From the NCBI RefSeq assembly GCF_000218685.1, contig NW_006763300.1, forward strand, positions 308,565 through 372,564: a DNA stretch of 64,000 bases, read 5' to 3'. A model generated the notes under the pieces. The model saw nothing but the letters and a program-made list of their open reading frames with translations, had not been told where the DNA came from and searched no databases. Origin of the DNA: Serpula lacrymans var. lacrymans S7.9 (Eukaryota > Basidiomycota > Agaricomycetes > Boletales > Serpulaceae). Shown one piece after another: positions 55,811-64,000 of this stretch. A program made the position numbers and the translations under genes. Each line of letters opens with the position of its first letter. The stretch's first letter is position 1.

Positions 55811-56047
55811 GTATATATACATAATCATCTTATTCATCTATCTGGGATATCCCAACACTCATGGGTTATCCCAGTCAACATTTTTGGGACATCCCATATG
55901 CTCTGGGATATCCCGGACTATGTTCTGGGATATCCCACCTGACTTGAAAGTGTACCATGGTATACCATGCTCCAGGGAGCTACTAGCCCCATAGGTTTGG
56001 AGATTATGATCAAGCTAAGAGCCCTAAAATTTTGGCCGCCTGAAGTG

Positions 56048-56690
56048 AATTTTCCCTGGCTTTATTCCGGGTATCATCAAGTGCACGTCCCCATTGTAAA
56101 TATTTTGCACCCCAAAACTCTTCCAAGTGTATATTGAGTATTTCAATTTGGGTGTTATTAAACTGTACTGCAGGCATGATTAAATGTGGTACAAGTTAAA
56201 AAGTGAGATGCGTGTTTGAAGATGAGCACTATCTTTCTTTTTTCCGTTTGAGTGCAAATTTTCAGTCAATTGAATACCACATTCATCCATTCCAAGCAAA
56301 TGTTCAGCTCTTCTGTCAGATCTGAGCAATAATATCATCGCCTTAACTCAGGCTCTATACCAAGCCTTTGGCTAAGGCCCAGAATGTGACAGGTGTCTCC
56401 CAGCTAATGCCTTCCCTGATATATTGCTTCTATATATGGAAATTTAGTTCTAGGTCCATTGAGTTAATTAGCCTTGTGAGGCCTAGGTGTCATAGATGCT
56501 AATGTAAATTAGAAGCATAGGCTCTATATTGATTGCTGCCTTCTGTCAAAAATATCTTGTATAAGCATCTTCAGACTGGAGTCTGGTTTAACAACATCAT
56601 CTATTCTCCGCAGAATTATTTAGCATGGGCCGCAGCTCCTCCCAATATTTGGATCCAGTTTTACAAAGAGTAGATTGGAAGGAGTTCAAA
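56048..56690. other. Low-information stretch between repeats
   Basis: No coding frame or repeat recognised up to the minisatellite. Confidence 0.4.
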
Positions 56691-56694
56691 ACAA

Positions 56695-56832
56695 GCAGAG
56701 GTGTGCGTACAAAACAAGCAGAGGTGTGCGTACAAAACAAGCAGAGGTGTGCGTACAAAACAAGCAGAGGTGTGCGTACAAAACAAGCAGAGGTGTGCGT
56801 ACAAAACAAGCAGAGGTGTGCGTACAAAACAA
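56695..56832 (+). repeat. Minisatellite, 23 bp x 6
   Basis: Six perfect head-to-tail units starting GCAGAGGTGTGCGTACAAAA, with starts at 56695, 56718, 56741, 56764, 56787 and 56810. As 23 is not a multiple of three, each frame cycles through the same 23-residue peptide, and no frame on either strand has a stop. Confidence 0.97.
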
Positions 56833-57499
56833 ATAAGTGTGAAAGATCACATATCCCAATTAACTTTGTTAATACCCCGTCAAACTCCTCATAAACATGA
56901 TATGTTCCCCATCCAAGGCATTGAACATTCTGTCCTTGAGCCATTGCTTATACCTCCAAGGAAGGTAAGTTCATTAAGTAAGCACACCCACCATTGTTAG
57001 TCACAAAATGCTTACATGAGATAATGGCTGGATTATTGTTCAGAGTATCTGCGAGTCCTCATGCAGGAAGAGGGGTGGTCCCTGGGAAAGACTTGCAGCC
57101 TTTGTTTAGTGAGAGAAGGAACTTGGCAATGCACAGAATGTTTGGTGAAACCAGAAGCATCATTGTGTTGCCATTGATGTTGGTGGAGCCAGTCCTTTTG
57201 GGCATGTCACCCATTGTGATTACTTCTTTGTCTTCCCATACTTCTCCTTCCTCATCGTCTGATGGGGCACCTGGAAAATTGCCCCAGGTACTGTCCCCCC
57301 AGGAATCACCCTCCGGCGAGTTGTCCTCTGCTAGACTGTGGTTGTCATCACATTCCAGCGCATTTGGTACCCGGCATGGCCCAGATAAATTACTGAGCCA
57401 GCTCTATAAAGCCAAGAAGGTTCAAAATGTGTGCCCACCCATTGCGCCACTCTATGAAATGGTGAGCATCCCTGCAGCATGACATGCAATACTCTGGTA
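56833..57499. other. Region before the KDZ gene
   Basis: An open frame 56994-57482 is present; its Ser-rich middle looks like translated linker. It may belong to the 5' part of the KDZ gene, but no domain is recognised. Confidence 0.3.
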
Positions 57500-59920
57500 G
57501 ACAGATCCAGTGTGCATCACTTGCCTGTTAAATGGTGTAGCTGTCCCAACGCTGCTTGCTTGGACGTTCAGCTCTTGTCCAATGGGTTGTACCCAGCAAG
57601 TTGGGCTGAGGTCTCTAGCATTGTTTGCCCGACTTGCCCTTAGCTGGGTATCAATGTCTCACTTAATTGGAAGCAGAACCCCCTCAGGCAGTATCACTTG
57701 AGGATTTTTATCATGGACAGAAACTTGAACGTGTAGCACATGAAGTCAAAAAACCCCCATGATGATGTCCCATTAGCCAATGGCACAGCATTCTTGACAG
57801 CAAACCAACCATACATGCAGCACCTCAAAATTGCCAAAGAAAATAAGGTGGAGTCTACTTGTAATGACCACAGAGCTGTAAACCTGGCAAACAAGGACTG
57901 GCAGCACCTCATTGCTACCGGGATTGGTGCTACTGCCTGTGCCCAGCATGGAGTATTTTGCTTGGGTGCCATAGTGGATTTTCAGAAAGGTGAACAGTGA
58001 GTTACCCACAAATCTGTGATTGTGACAATTGCTCACTCTTCATAGCCAAGTGAACATGGACTATTCCCTGTGTCAGGCCTTGTCTTTATTGGCTGGGATT
58101 AACTCAGTCATAGTCCTCTACAATATAATGTGCCAATACAGTAAACACTTCTTGAAGAGGGTTCTTGAAGGTCCTTACCTTCAGGTCTCCAGTGGTGTAT
58201 CCATATACAAGGGCATTAGATTATTTCATGTGCATGGACATCAAGACATCTGCTTCCCAAGATACGCCCCTAAATTCATCCCCAAGGCCAGGCAGGTTGA
58301 TGGTGAGATATTAGAAAGACTTTGGGCTCCCCTCAATGAAGTATCTTGAAGCACCTGGGCTATGAGCAAATTCCATAGGCAAAAAAAATTAGACAATCAT
58401 ATGAGTGATTCCAATTGGAAAAACCTTATACAAATGGGTAGGTCCTGGGCTTCAATAACTCACCCATAATTATGACTAAGTGCATACTTAGTCCCAGCAC
58501 TTTGCAAGAAGTTCAAAAAGGTTCAACAAGGCTTGCCATCAAGCAAGATTGCATTCAAAAACATCAATTCCACTGCAGACTCCAAGGACACAGAGGCCCG
58601 GATTGCCCAGGAAAAAAAGGCACAGCAAAACCAGCTGCATAAAGAAGACACCATGAATATATATGAAGTCTCTTTGGCAAAATTACCCAGCAAAGCAAAA
58701 ATTCAGCTGCATTTATTGCAACAGGAAACAAGAAATGGAGTGGTTTAAGAAACTGCTGCTTAGTTATCAGTGGGTCTGAAGTTGGAAGAGACTCAGTAAG
58801 TCCCTTGGCCCTGGGATCCCGGGAATATATGCCTTTTAAATACTGATTAACTCTACCTAACAGGATACAGCTGCAAATGTATGCAAAACAAATTAACAAA
58901 AAGGCCACAACCACAGAAAAACTGGAGTTAGAGGAAAGGCAATAACGCCTGCTCTCCCACATAGATGCTTTCAACCTCAAGGTTGAAAGGTATCTAGGCA
59001 ATATTGATGTTGCTGAGTTTCTTGAGGAGGTCCCCGGGTAGCCAAACTCCAACGAAGACAACAATGCAAAAGACATAAATCTGTTTGACCTCTCGGGTTC
59101 CTTTGATGGCGGTAATGAGCCTATTGAGAGGAGAAAATTGGTGTTACCCTCTAACTTAGGAAAAGGCACTTGCAAAATTGAAGGCCTACACCATCTAGTA
59201 AGCCAGGAGCTTACACTCCGGGAAGGTCAGGCCAACTACACCTTGCATCAGATATGTATCCTACTGGGTCAAAAGTTTTTTTTGTTCAGGATGAAGGTGA
59301 GAGCGGCCTGGGGCTCTCTCTCAGAAAAAAAGTTGAAGGCTTGGGCAGAGGTTACCCACATGGAAGCCAACATCAAAGTCCACTCAGCCATATATAAGAG
59401 AGCCCAGCATGTAACCATATCTCTGGGGTGCTGGGCAGAAATATTTAAAAAATATCAAGAGCTCAAACCAGACTACCTCAGAATAAGTACTCAGCTTATG
59501 AATCCCAATGCAACTGGACTCCACAACACTGCATTGCCATGGTTTTGGAGCATGGATTTGAAGGGTGACACCTCCCAACAGACCTGTATATTTGAATGTA
59601 TGTGCTCCAGCCCAGTCACAGTTTCACAGTGTCAAATAGCTAATATTTAATCATAAAATACAGCTTACCAGGTTCACTGGCTAAGAGCAAAGGCCATGTA
59701 CAATAGGTGGATAGAAGAAGACATTCTGGTGTGCCTCAAGGTGAAGCGGTCAGTTCAGTATTTTCAACATCAAGCTAAGCATTAGAAGGGTTTTCAAGAT
59801 GCCAATGAAATGGAGGCTAAACCCGGTCATGTAGCATATGCAGAGAGGCAAATTAGGATGTGGAACCAGTTCTCAGAACAGGCAGAGGATTTATTCCAGA
59901 GGCTAGGCATAGTGGTTTGA
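57500..59920 (+). pseudogene. Decayed KDZ (Kyakuja-Dileera-Zisupton) transposase gene
   Basis: Successive plus-strand pieces with stops and frame changes follow the KDZ transposase: the stretch ending DDVPLANGTAFLTANQPY; ESTCNDHRAVNLAN; GIGATACAQHGVFCLGAIVD with VDFQKGEQ; VNMDYSLCQALS; IVLYNIMCQYSKHF; LFHVHGHQDICFPRYAPKFI; ARQVDGEILERLWAPLNEVS; DSNWKKLIQMGR; the C-terminal stretch LREGQANYTLHQICILLGQK; HNTALPWFWSMDLKGD; and VHWLRAKA. The conserved acidic residues of the transposase core lie in the FQKGE and QVDGEI pieces. KDZ elements are DNA transposons frequent in mushrooms. The frame ends near TGA 59918-59920. Too broken to act. Confidence 0.85.
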
Positions 59921-60388
59921 GAAAACTGGAATAGTGGATCACAATTTAATAAAAACCTGGGGTCCATTATACTATGTAATAGTAGTCCAGTATTTCCAGG
60001 CGCTGAAGTAATCTAGAGTTCCCGGGCTTTGTACTAAATCAATGTTCCTAGACTTTGTAACAATTCATTACTGCCCAGGCTTTGTAGTAATATAAGATTC
60101 CCAGGCTTCTACTCGCTCCCAGTATCCAACTGCAGGGTGCCCGTGTTTTGCCCTTTTAATTGAGCAAGCTACTACAAATAGCTACAAACTTGCAGCAGTT
60201 ATGTACCCAGATCAAGACAGTTTAGCTGCTATTCCACATCTATAACTGCATAACATAATCATGTGAAGGTACTGATCATCCCGGGGTCTCCACCCCACAT
60301 ATTGTATGTATATACTCCCTCATGTAATATGCAAAACATATTCTCTCACCACTGCAGGACAAAACCCCATGATTCAGCAACTCTCCAC
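59921..60388. other. Stretch downstream of the KDZ remnant
   Basis: Contains short repeats of CCCAGGCTTTGTA type (about 59995-60115). No coding frame. Ends at the target duplication of the next solo LTR. Confidence 0.4.
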
Positions 60389-60804
60389 TGTAACAACCAA
60401 GAGTTTGTTACTCTGGTGCACAACTAGAACCAACTATAGAGATAAATGATGAGGGAGTGGTTACCTTTTAGGCTTCAACAAGTTAGTTGTGAGGATACAA
60501 CAGGAGGACTCACTGAGGAGTCTCCTTGATCTATTGGGGTTTATATACTACTACAGGTTTGTTTGTACATATGTACTATACAGTTGATGAAGGCAGTAGC
60601 TGATGATGTCAGAGGGTGTAGCCCGTGTGACTAGCTCCACTACGTGAGAGACTTGTATCTAAAATAGAAAGAAAGGCAGTGTAGCACAAGAAAGTGGAGT
60701 TTGAACAAAAGGGAAAGTGCCGCATGGCACGGAGTGTGAAAACTACAGTAAAAGGTTAAAGAGGAGAATAAAAATTAAAGGTCCGAAAATGTGTTATTGT
60801 AACA
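60389..60804 (-). repeat. Solo family-C LTR with 5-bp target duplication TCCAC
   Basis: TGTAACAACCAAGAGTTT to TATTGTAACA, 416 bp, flanked by TCCAC at 60384-60388 and 60805-60809. Clean evidence for a complete insertion followed by LTR-LTR recombination. Confidence 0.93.
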
Positions 60805-61591
60805 TCCACTAAATGCGGCAATATTCCCACTATCAAACTTGAAGTGAAAACCTGCCCCGGTGAGCTCCAGAATGGCTTCATTGTAGTCTCTTATGCTTGC
60901 CAATATATCATATCACTCTGCTTTGGAGAGACAATCTCGGTGTACTGGTATCTCCCGGTTACTGATGATAGAAAGTGCATTGAAGACTGAGCTCCATGTC
61001 TTTAGTACTGTCATTCATCCATATGGTCCTCAACTTGTACCAGCACCTCCCGGGCCAACTCATAAAGTGTAGGGTGAGCTACACACAAGATTGCACTCAT
61101 GAGGGCCCTGGTCTCCACAAAGGATTGCAACCACAGTTCACCGGTGCCCGGGGCTGTAGATTTGTGCAAGGACCGGGAAGCTTGTGGAGCCTCTCCAGTT
61201 TTCTGTGGTGGAACTTTTATTAATCGTAATGTATAGATTATAACTCAATAAAACAAACTTCATGACCAAGTTGCAACCACGCCAGGGATAAATCTATCAA
61301 CCCACAAGGAATAGCTGACATTTTGTGGGATTTTTGTAATATTTGGAAGATAGATTGACACCGGCTCTTTGAGGGCTTCTTGGAGTATTTGCTTTCCATA
61401 TTTTGCTTGAGATGCTGTAGACTATCACACATGCTTTGCTAAATATATTAGCTTAATATAAGTATTTTGCTTGACCATGTAAATATATTTGATGATGCCA
61501 ATATCTTTTGCAGGTCAATATTCCTCAGATATACTCTGTTTGAGCTTGTTGTTCTGGCCATTATTACAAGGGCCCACCTAATAAGTCTAAT
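60805..61591 (-). other. Fragments of an unrecognised repeated protein
   Basis: The minus strand has protein-like bits (DYNEAILELTGAGFHFKFDS-like near 60850; a 64-codon frame at 61238-61432) that resemble large repeated hypothetical proteins of mushrooms. Not assignable. The solo LTR at 60389 lies in or next to it. Confidence 0.3.
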
Positions 61592-61838
61592 TGAAACTCA
61601 GCCGCTGCCCAAGAGGCTATAGAAACAACTTTATTATTTCCCTAAGTGAAACTACAATAGATGTTAGTTTAAGGTGATCTCTAATAAATGCAATGTAACA
61701 TACCTCAGCCACTGCCTGAGAGGCTATAGAAACAACCGAGGTATTCCTATACTAAACCCCCTACTACTTATAGTTGGAGGTCATACTCGCTACAGTACAA
61801 TGACCACTAGGAGTACAATGGCTGCTTTAGCAGAGACC
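61592..61838 (+). repeat. Dispersed repeat D, copy 2
   Basis: Same orientation as 48579-48866, with substitutions such as CCCGAG to CCCAAG, and without the palindromic insert. The duplicated 35-base motif is present here too. Confidence 0.75.
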
Positions 61839-62259
61839 GGGTTTATCCGGTTTTGTCACCACCTGCTCTGCATACAATGTCACATCCCATTGGATATTCA
61901 CTACCTGGGTATTCATCAGTAACATCTTTCATGCAATACAAATGACTTACTCCTTGTGAGGTATGCAATCACTAACACCCTGGCTGCTCTCTCACATTTG
62001 CTAACAAATGTTCCTGGGAGTTTTGCATTCCAATCCCACTGGGATCCCAGCTCTGGCTGGAGGAGGTTGGGCCCCTCAGTATGCATGTGAATCAATGCTT
62101 GCTGGAAGTGAAATAGCACACACTGTGCTGCAAGTTCTGTAAACAGCAATTTCCAGCTTGAAGGAATATCAGAGGGAATAGATGGCTCAGGGGTCTGAGG
62201 ACTTATGGCATTGCTGTAGACAACAAAAATATATGTGGGTTCTCTAATAAATGATTACT
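61839..62259. other. Protein-like fragment on the minus strand
   Basis: The frame 61916-62149 reads HFQQALIHMHTEGPNLLQPE and VLVIAYLTRSKSFVLHERCY; unrecognised, likely another decayed mobile-element gene. Confidence 0.3.
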
Positions 62260-62580
62260 GGTCAGTACATGTTAGTTTTGGTGATTCTGCACCTAGTTGT
62301 GCTACCTCTATATTTTCATTTCTTTCTTTATCTATTGCTCTACCATTCAGTATTGATTGTGTTCTCTATTATTCCGCCTTTGTGGCTCCTTTGTTTACCT
62401 TTGTTTACAAAACATCGGACAGTACTGCAGAGTCCAATGCTTCCTATTCTCTAGTTACTCACATTGGACTCTAGGTACTGTATACCTGTCATACTCTCTA
62501 ATAATATAGTTACTCACATTGGACTCTAGTTTCCAGTCCCTGATTGCTCTCAGCAAGTGGCTAGACACTTCCTTCAAGCT
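62260..62580 (-). repeat. Inverted partner of 29320-29640
   Basis: Reverse complement of the repeat at the end of the DUF6589 remnant, including the doubled ACTCACATTGGACTCTAG motif. Confidence 0.65.
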
Positions 62581-62729
62581 TTGTTCTTAATAGTACATTA
62601 TATACATTGTCATTATATAATACAGCATTTCAGAAACACATTGTTCAAGCATATCCATGAATCTATAATTTAAGCGCTATGGCCTTAGAGAGCCTCCTGG
62701 CATAAGACACCATCGGATTTGGAAGTTAT

Positions 62730-63141
62730 TGTTACGATACACAATTTTCGGACCTTTAATTTTCATTCTCCTCTTTAACCTTTTTCTGTAGTTTTCACAC
62801 ATTGTGCCATGCGGCACTTTCCCTTCTGTTCAAACTCCTCTTTCTCGCGCTGCGCTGCCTTTATTCTTATTTAGCTACAAGTCTCTCACACAGTGGAGCT
62901 GGTCACACGGGCTGCACCCTCTGACATCATCAGCCACTGCTTTTATCAACTGTACAGTACATAAGTACAAACACTCTGTATTAGTATATATACCTCAATA
63001 GATCCAGGAGACTCCTCAGCAAGTCCTCCTGTTGTATCCTCACAACTAACTTGTTGAAACCTAAAGGGTAAACACTCCCTCTTCATTATCTTTTGGCTTG
63101 TCTGAGTTGTGCGCCAGAGTAACTAACTCTTGGTTGTTACA
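62730..63141 (+). repeat. Family-C LTR left of the assembly gap
   Basis: 412 bp with complete ends. Its 65-codon internal frame is identical to that of the reversed copy at 63255-63666. Followed by CTATATAGACA and then the gap. Confidence 0.9.
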
Positions 63142-63152
63142 CTATATAGACA

Positions 63153-63252
63153 NNNNNNNNNNNNNNNNNNNNNNNNNNNNNNNNNNNNNNNNNNNNNNNN
63201 NNNNNNNNNNNNNNNNNNNNNNNNNNNNNNNNNNNNNNNNNNNNNNNNNNNN
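63153..63252. other. Assembly gap of 100 N
   Basis: Exactly 100 N, the usual placeholder for a gap of unknown size. Flanked by two head-to-head LTR copies. Confidence 0.99.
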
Positions 63253-63254
63253 AC

Positions 63255-63666
63255 TGTAACAACCAAGAGTTAGTTACTCTGGCGCACAACTCAGACAAGC
63301 CAAAAGATAATGAAGAGGGAGTGTTTACCCTTTAGGTTTCAACAAGTTAGTTGTGAGGATACAACAGGAGGACTTGCTGAGGAGTCTCCTGGATCTATTG
63401 AGGTATATATACTAATACAGAGTGTTTGTACTTATGTACTGTACAGTTGATAAAAGCAGTGGCTGATGATGTCAGAGGGTGCAGCCCGTGTGACCAGCTC
63501 CACTGTGTGAGAGACTTGTAGCTAAATAAGAATAAAGGCAGCGCAGCGCGAGAAAGAGGAGTTTGAACAGAAGGGAAAGTGCCGCATGGCACAATGTGTG
63601 AAAACTACAGAAAAAGGTTAAAGAGGAGAATGAAAATTAAAGGTCCGAAAATTGTGTATCGTAACA
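63255..63666 (-). repeat. Family-C LTR right of the gap (3' LTR of a minus-strand element)
   Basis: TGTAACAACCAAGAGTTA to GTATCGTAACA, 412 bp. On its right is a purine tract in minus orientation (CTTAGGAGGGGGGTAG, 63667-63682), the expected polypurine tract of the 3' LTR, then chromodomain coding sequence. This fixes the orientation of the whole LTR family. Confidence 0.92.
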
Positions 63667-63682
63667 CTACCCCCCTCCTAAG

Positions 63683-64000
63683 GCTCGACTTCCAGGCGAG
63701 ACCAAATACCAGAGGTAGTAGTTGAATTTTCGGGCATAGGTTGAAAAAGGGAATTAAAAAGGTTGTTGAATCCATGCCTCTAAGCTTCCTAGGAGCCAAG
63801 GAATTCTTAGAATAAAATTTGCAAACAGCATCGCGGGAATTGTTCAGATGGGCTTTTGGTTCCCATGTTCTGTCCTCGTCTCCATAGCCCCTCCATAGGA
63901 CTAGGAACTCTAATTTTCCACGCTTCAAGCGTGCATCCACTACTCATTCAACTTCAAACTCTTTTTCACCTTCCTGGGTGACTACAACCGGTCCGGGCCG
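63683..64000 (-). pseudogene. Chromodomain end of a family-C pol (cut by window edge)
   Basis: The minus strand reads KRGKLEFLVLWRGYGDEDRT and WEPKAHLNNSRDAV, a chromodomain nearly identical to that at 50946-51551. A TGA interrupts the frame near 63948 (EVE stop VVDA). The rest of the element lies right of the window. Confidence 0.8.

Larger units (their letters stand above)
52753..56047. mobile_element. 3.3-kb element with about 290-bp inverted ends, no transposase
   Basis: The left end, from CACTTCAGGCGGCC, and the right end, ending GGCCGCCTGAAGTG, are inverted copies out to about 53046 and 55786. They contain clustered palindromes CTGGGATATCCCAG. The 2.7 kb inside has no transposase frame. 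It does have a 21-bp repeat block at 54215-54350 and a 156-bp tandem repeat at about 55440-55810. A plausible non-autonomous DNA transposon; CACTT ends hint at the CACTA/CMC group, unproven. A clear target duplication was not found (TCC left, AAT right). Confidence 0.75.

Noticed and set aside
55809..55994. 61-codon ORF over the GGGATATCCC palindromes
   Set aside because: Lies in the inverted end of a repeat; palindromic sequence is open by composition.
56695..56832. CRISPR array
   Set aside because: Direct repeats without spacers; a eukaryotic minisatellite. No CRISPR-like array elsewhere in the window.
62804..63001. 65-codon ORF in the family-C LTR (also 29855-30052 and, on the minus strand, 63395-63592)
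   Set aside because: It follows LTR repeats with unequal conservation and has no domain; other copies vary freely. Treated as part of the LTR.

Overview
The window is nuclear DNA of a filamentous basidiomycete, most likely an agaricomycete. The genes are dense, many-exon and carry short introns of about 50-75 nt. The housekeeping proteins have fungal forms, and the mobile DNA (chromodomain Ty3 elements, KDZ transposase, DUF6589 genes) is of kinds common in mushroom-forming fungi. The species cannot be named from the sequence. All annotation here was made by reading; exon borders come from splice signals plus protein conservation.

Positions 1-27111 are an ordinary gene-rich arm: a STRAP-like WD40 protein (cut by the left edge), an NTF2-fold protein, a mitochondrial-looking short-chain dehydrogenase, an EST1/SMG6-like PIN-domain protein, nucleoside diphosphate kinase, the complex III subunit QCR7, transketolase, the Cx9C protein CMC2, a monocarboxylate-type MFS transporter, a disordered hypothetical protein, ER alpha-glucosidase I (GH63) and class V myosin. 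Several neighbours are divergent and share short promoters (NDK/QCR7, transketolase/CMC2, GH63/myosin). No metabolic cluster is apparent.

Positions 27112-43944 are an island of mobile DNA: a decayed DUF6589 gene, an LTR and gag of a Ty3-type element broken by a solo LTR, and an 11.15-kb Ty3 element on the minus strand (31965-43115) with 1808-bp LTRs. That element has an intact 1230-codon gag-protease frame with a long C-terminal extension, a pol frame with a frameshift and a stop, and a 245-codon ORF inside each LTR. PEX6 (43945-47889, minus strand) is the last host gene recognised with confidence.

Positions 47890-64000 are almost wholly repeats: nested LTRs with a MITE-like insertion, chromodomain integrase remnants, a 3.3-kb element with long inverted ends full of GGGATATCCC palindromes, a 23-bp minisatellite, a decayed KDZ transposase gene, more solo LTRs, and a 100-N assembly gap flanked by head-to-head LTR copies.

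The signals I rank highest are the LTR-borne ORF with the patchwork divergence of its two copies, the gag-protease extension with an overlapping membrane-type ORF, the palindrome-rich inverted-repeat element, the three-level nested insertion with readable target duplications, and the 6-nt microexons in two housekeeping genes.
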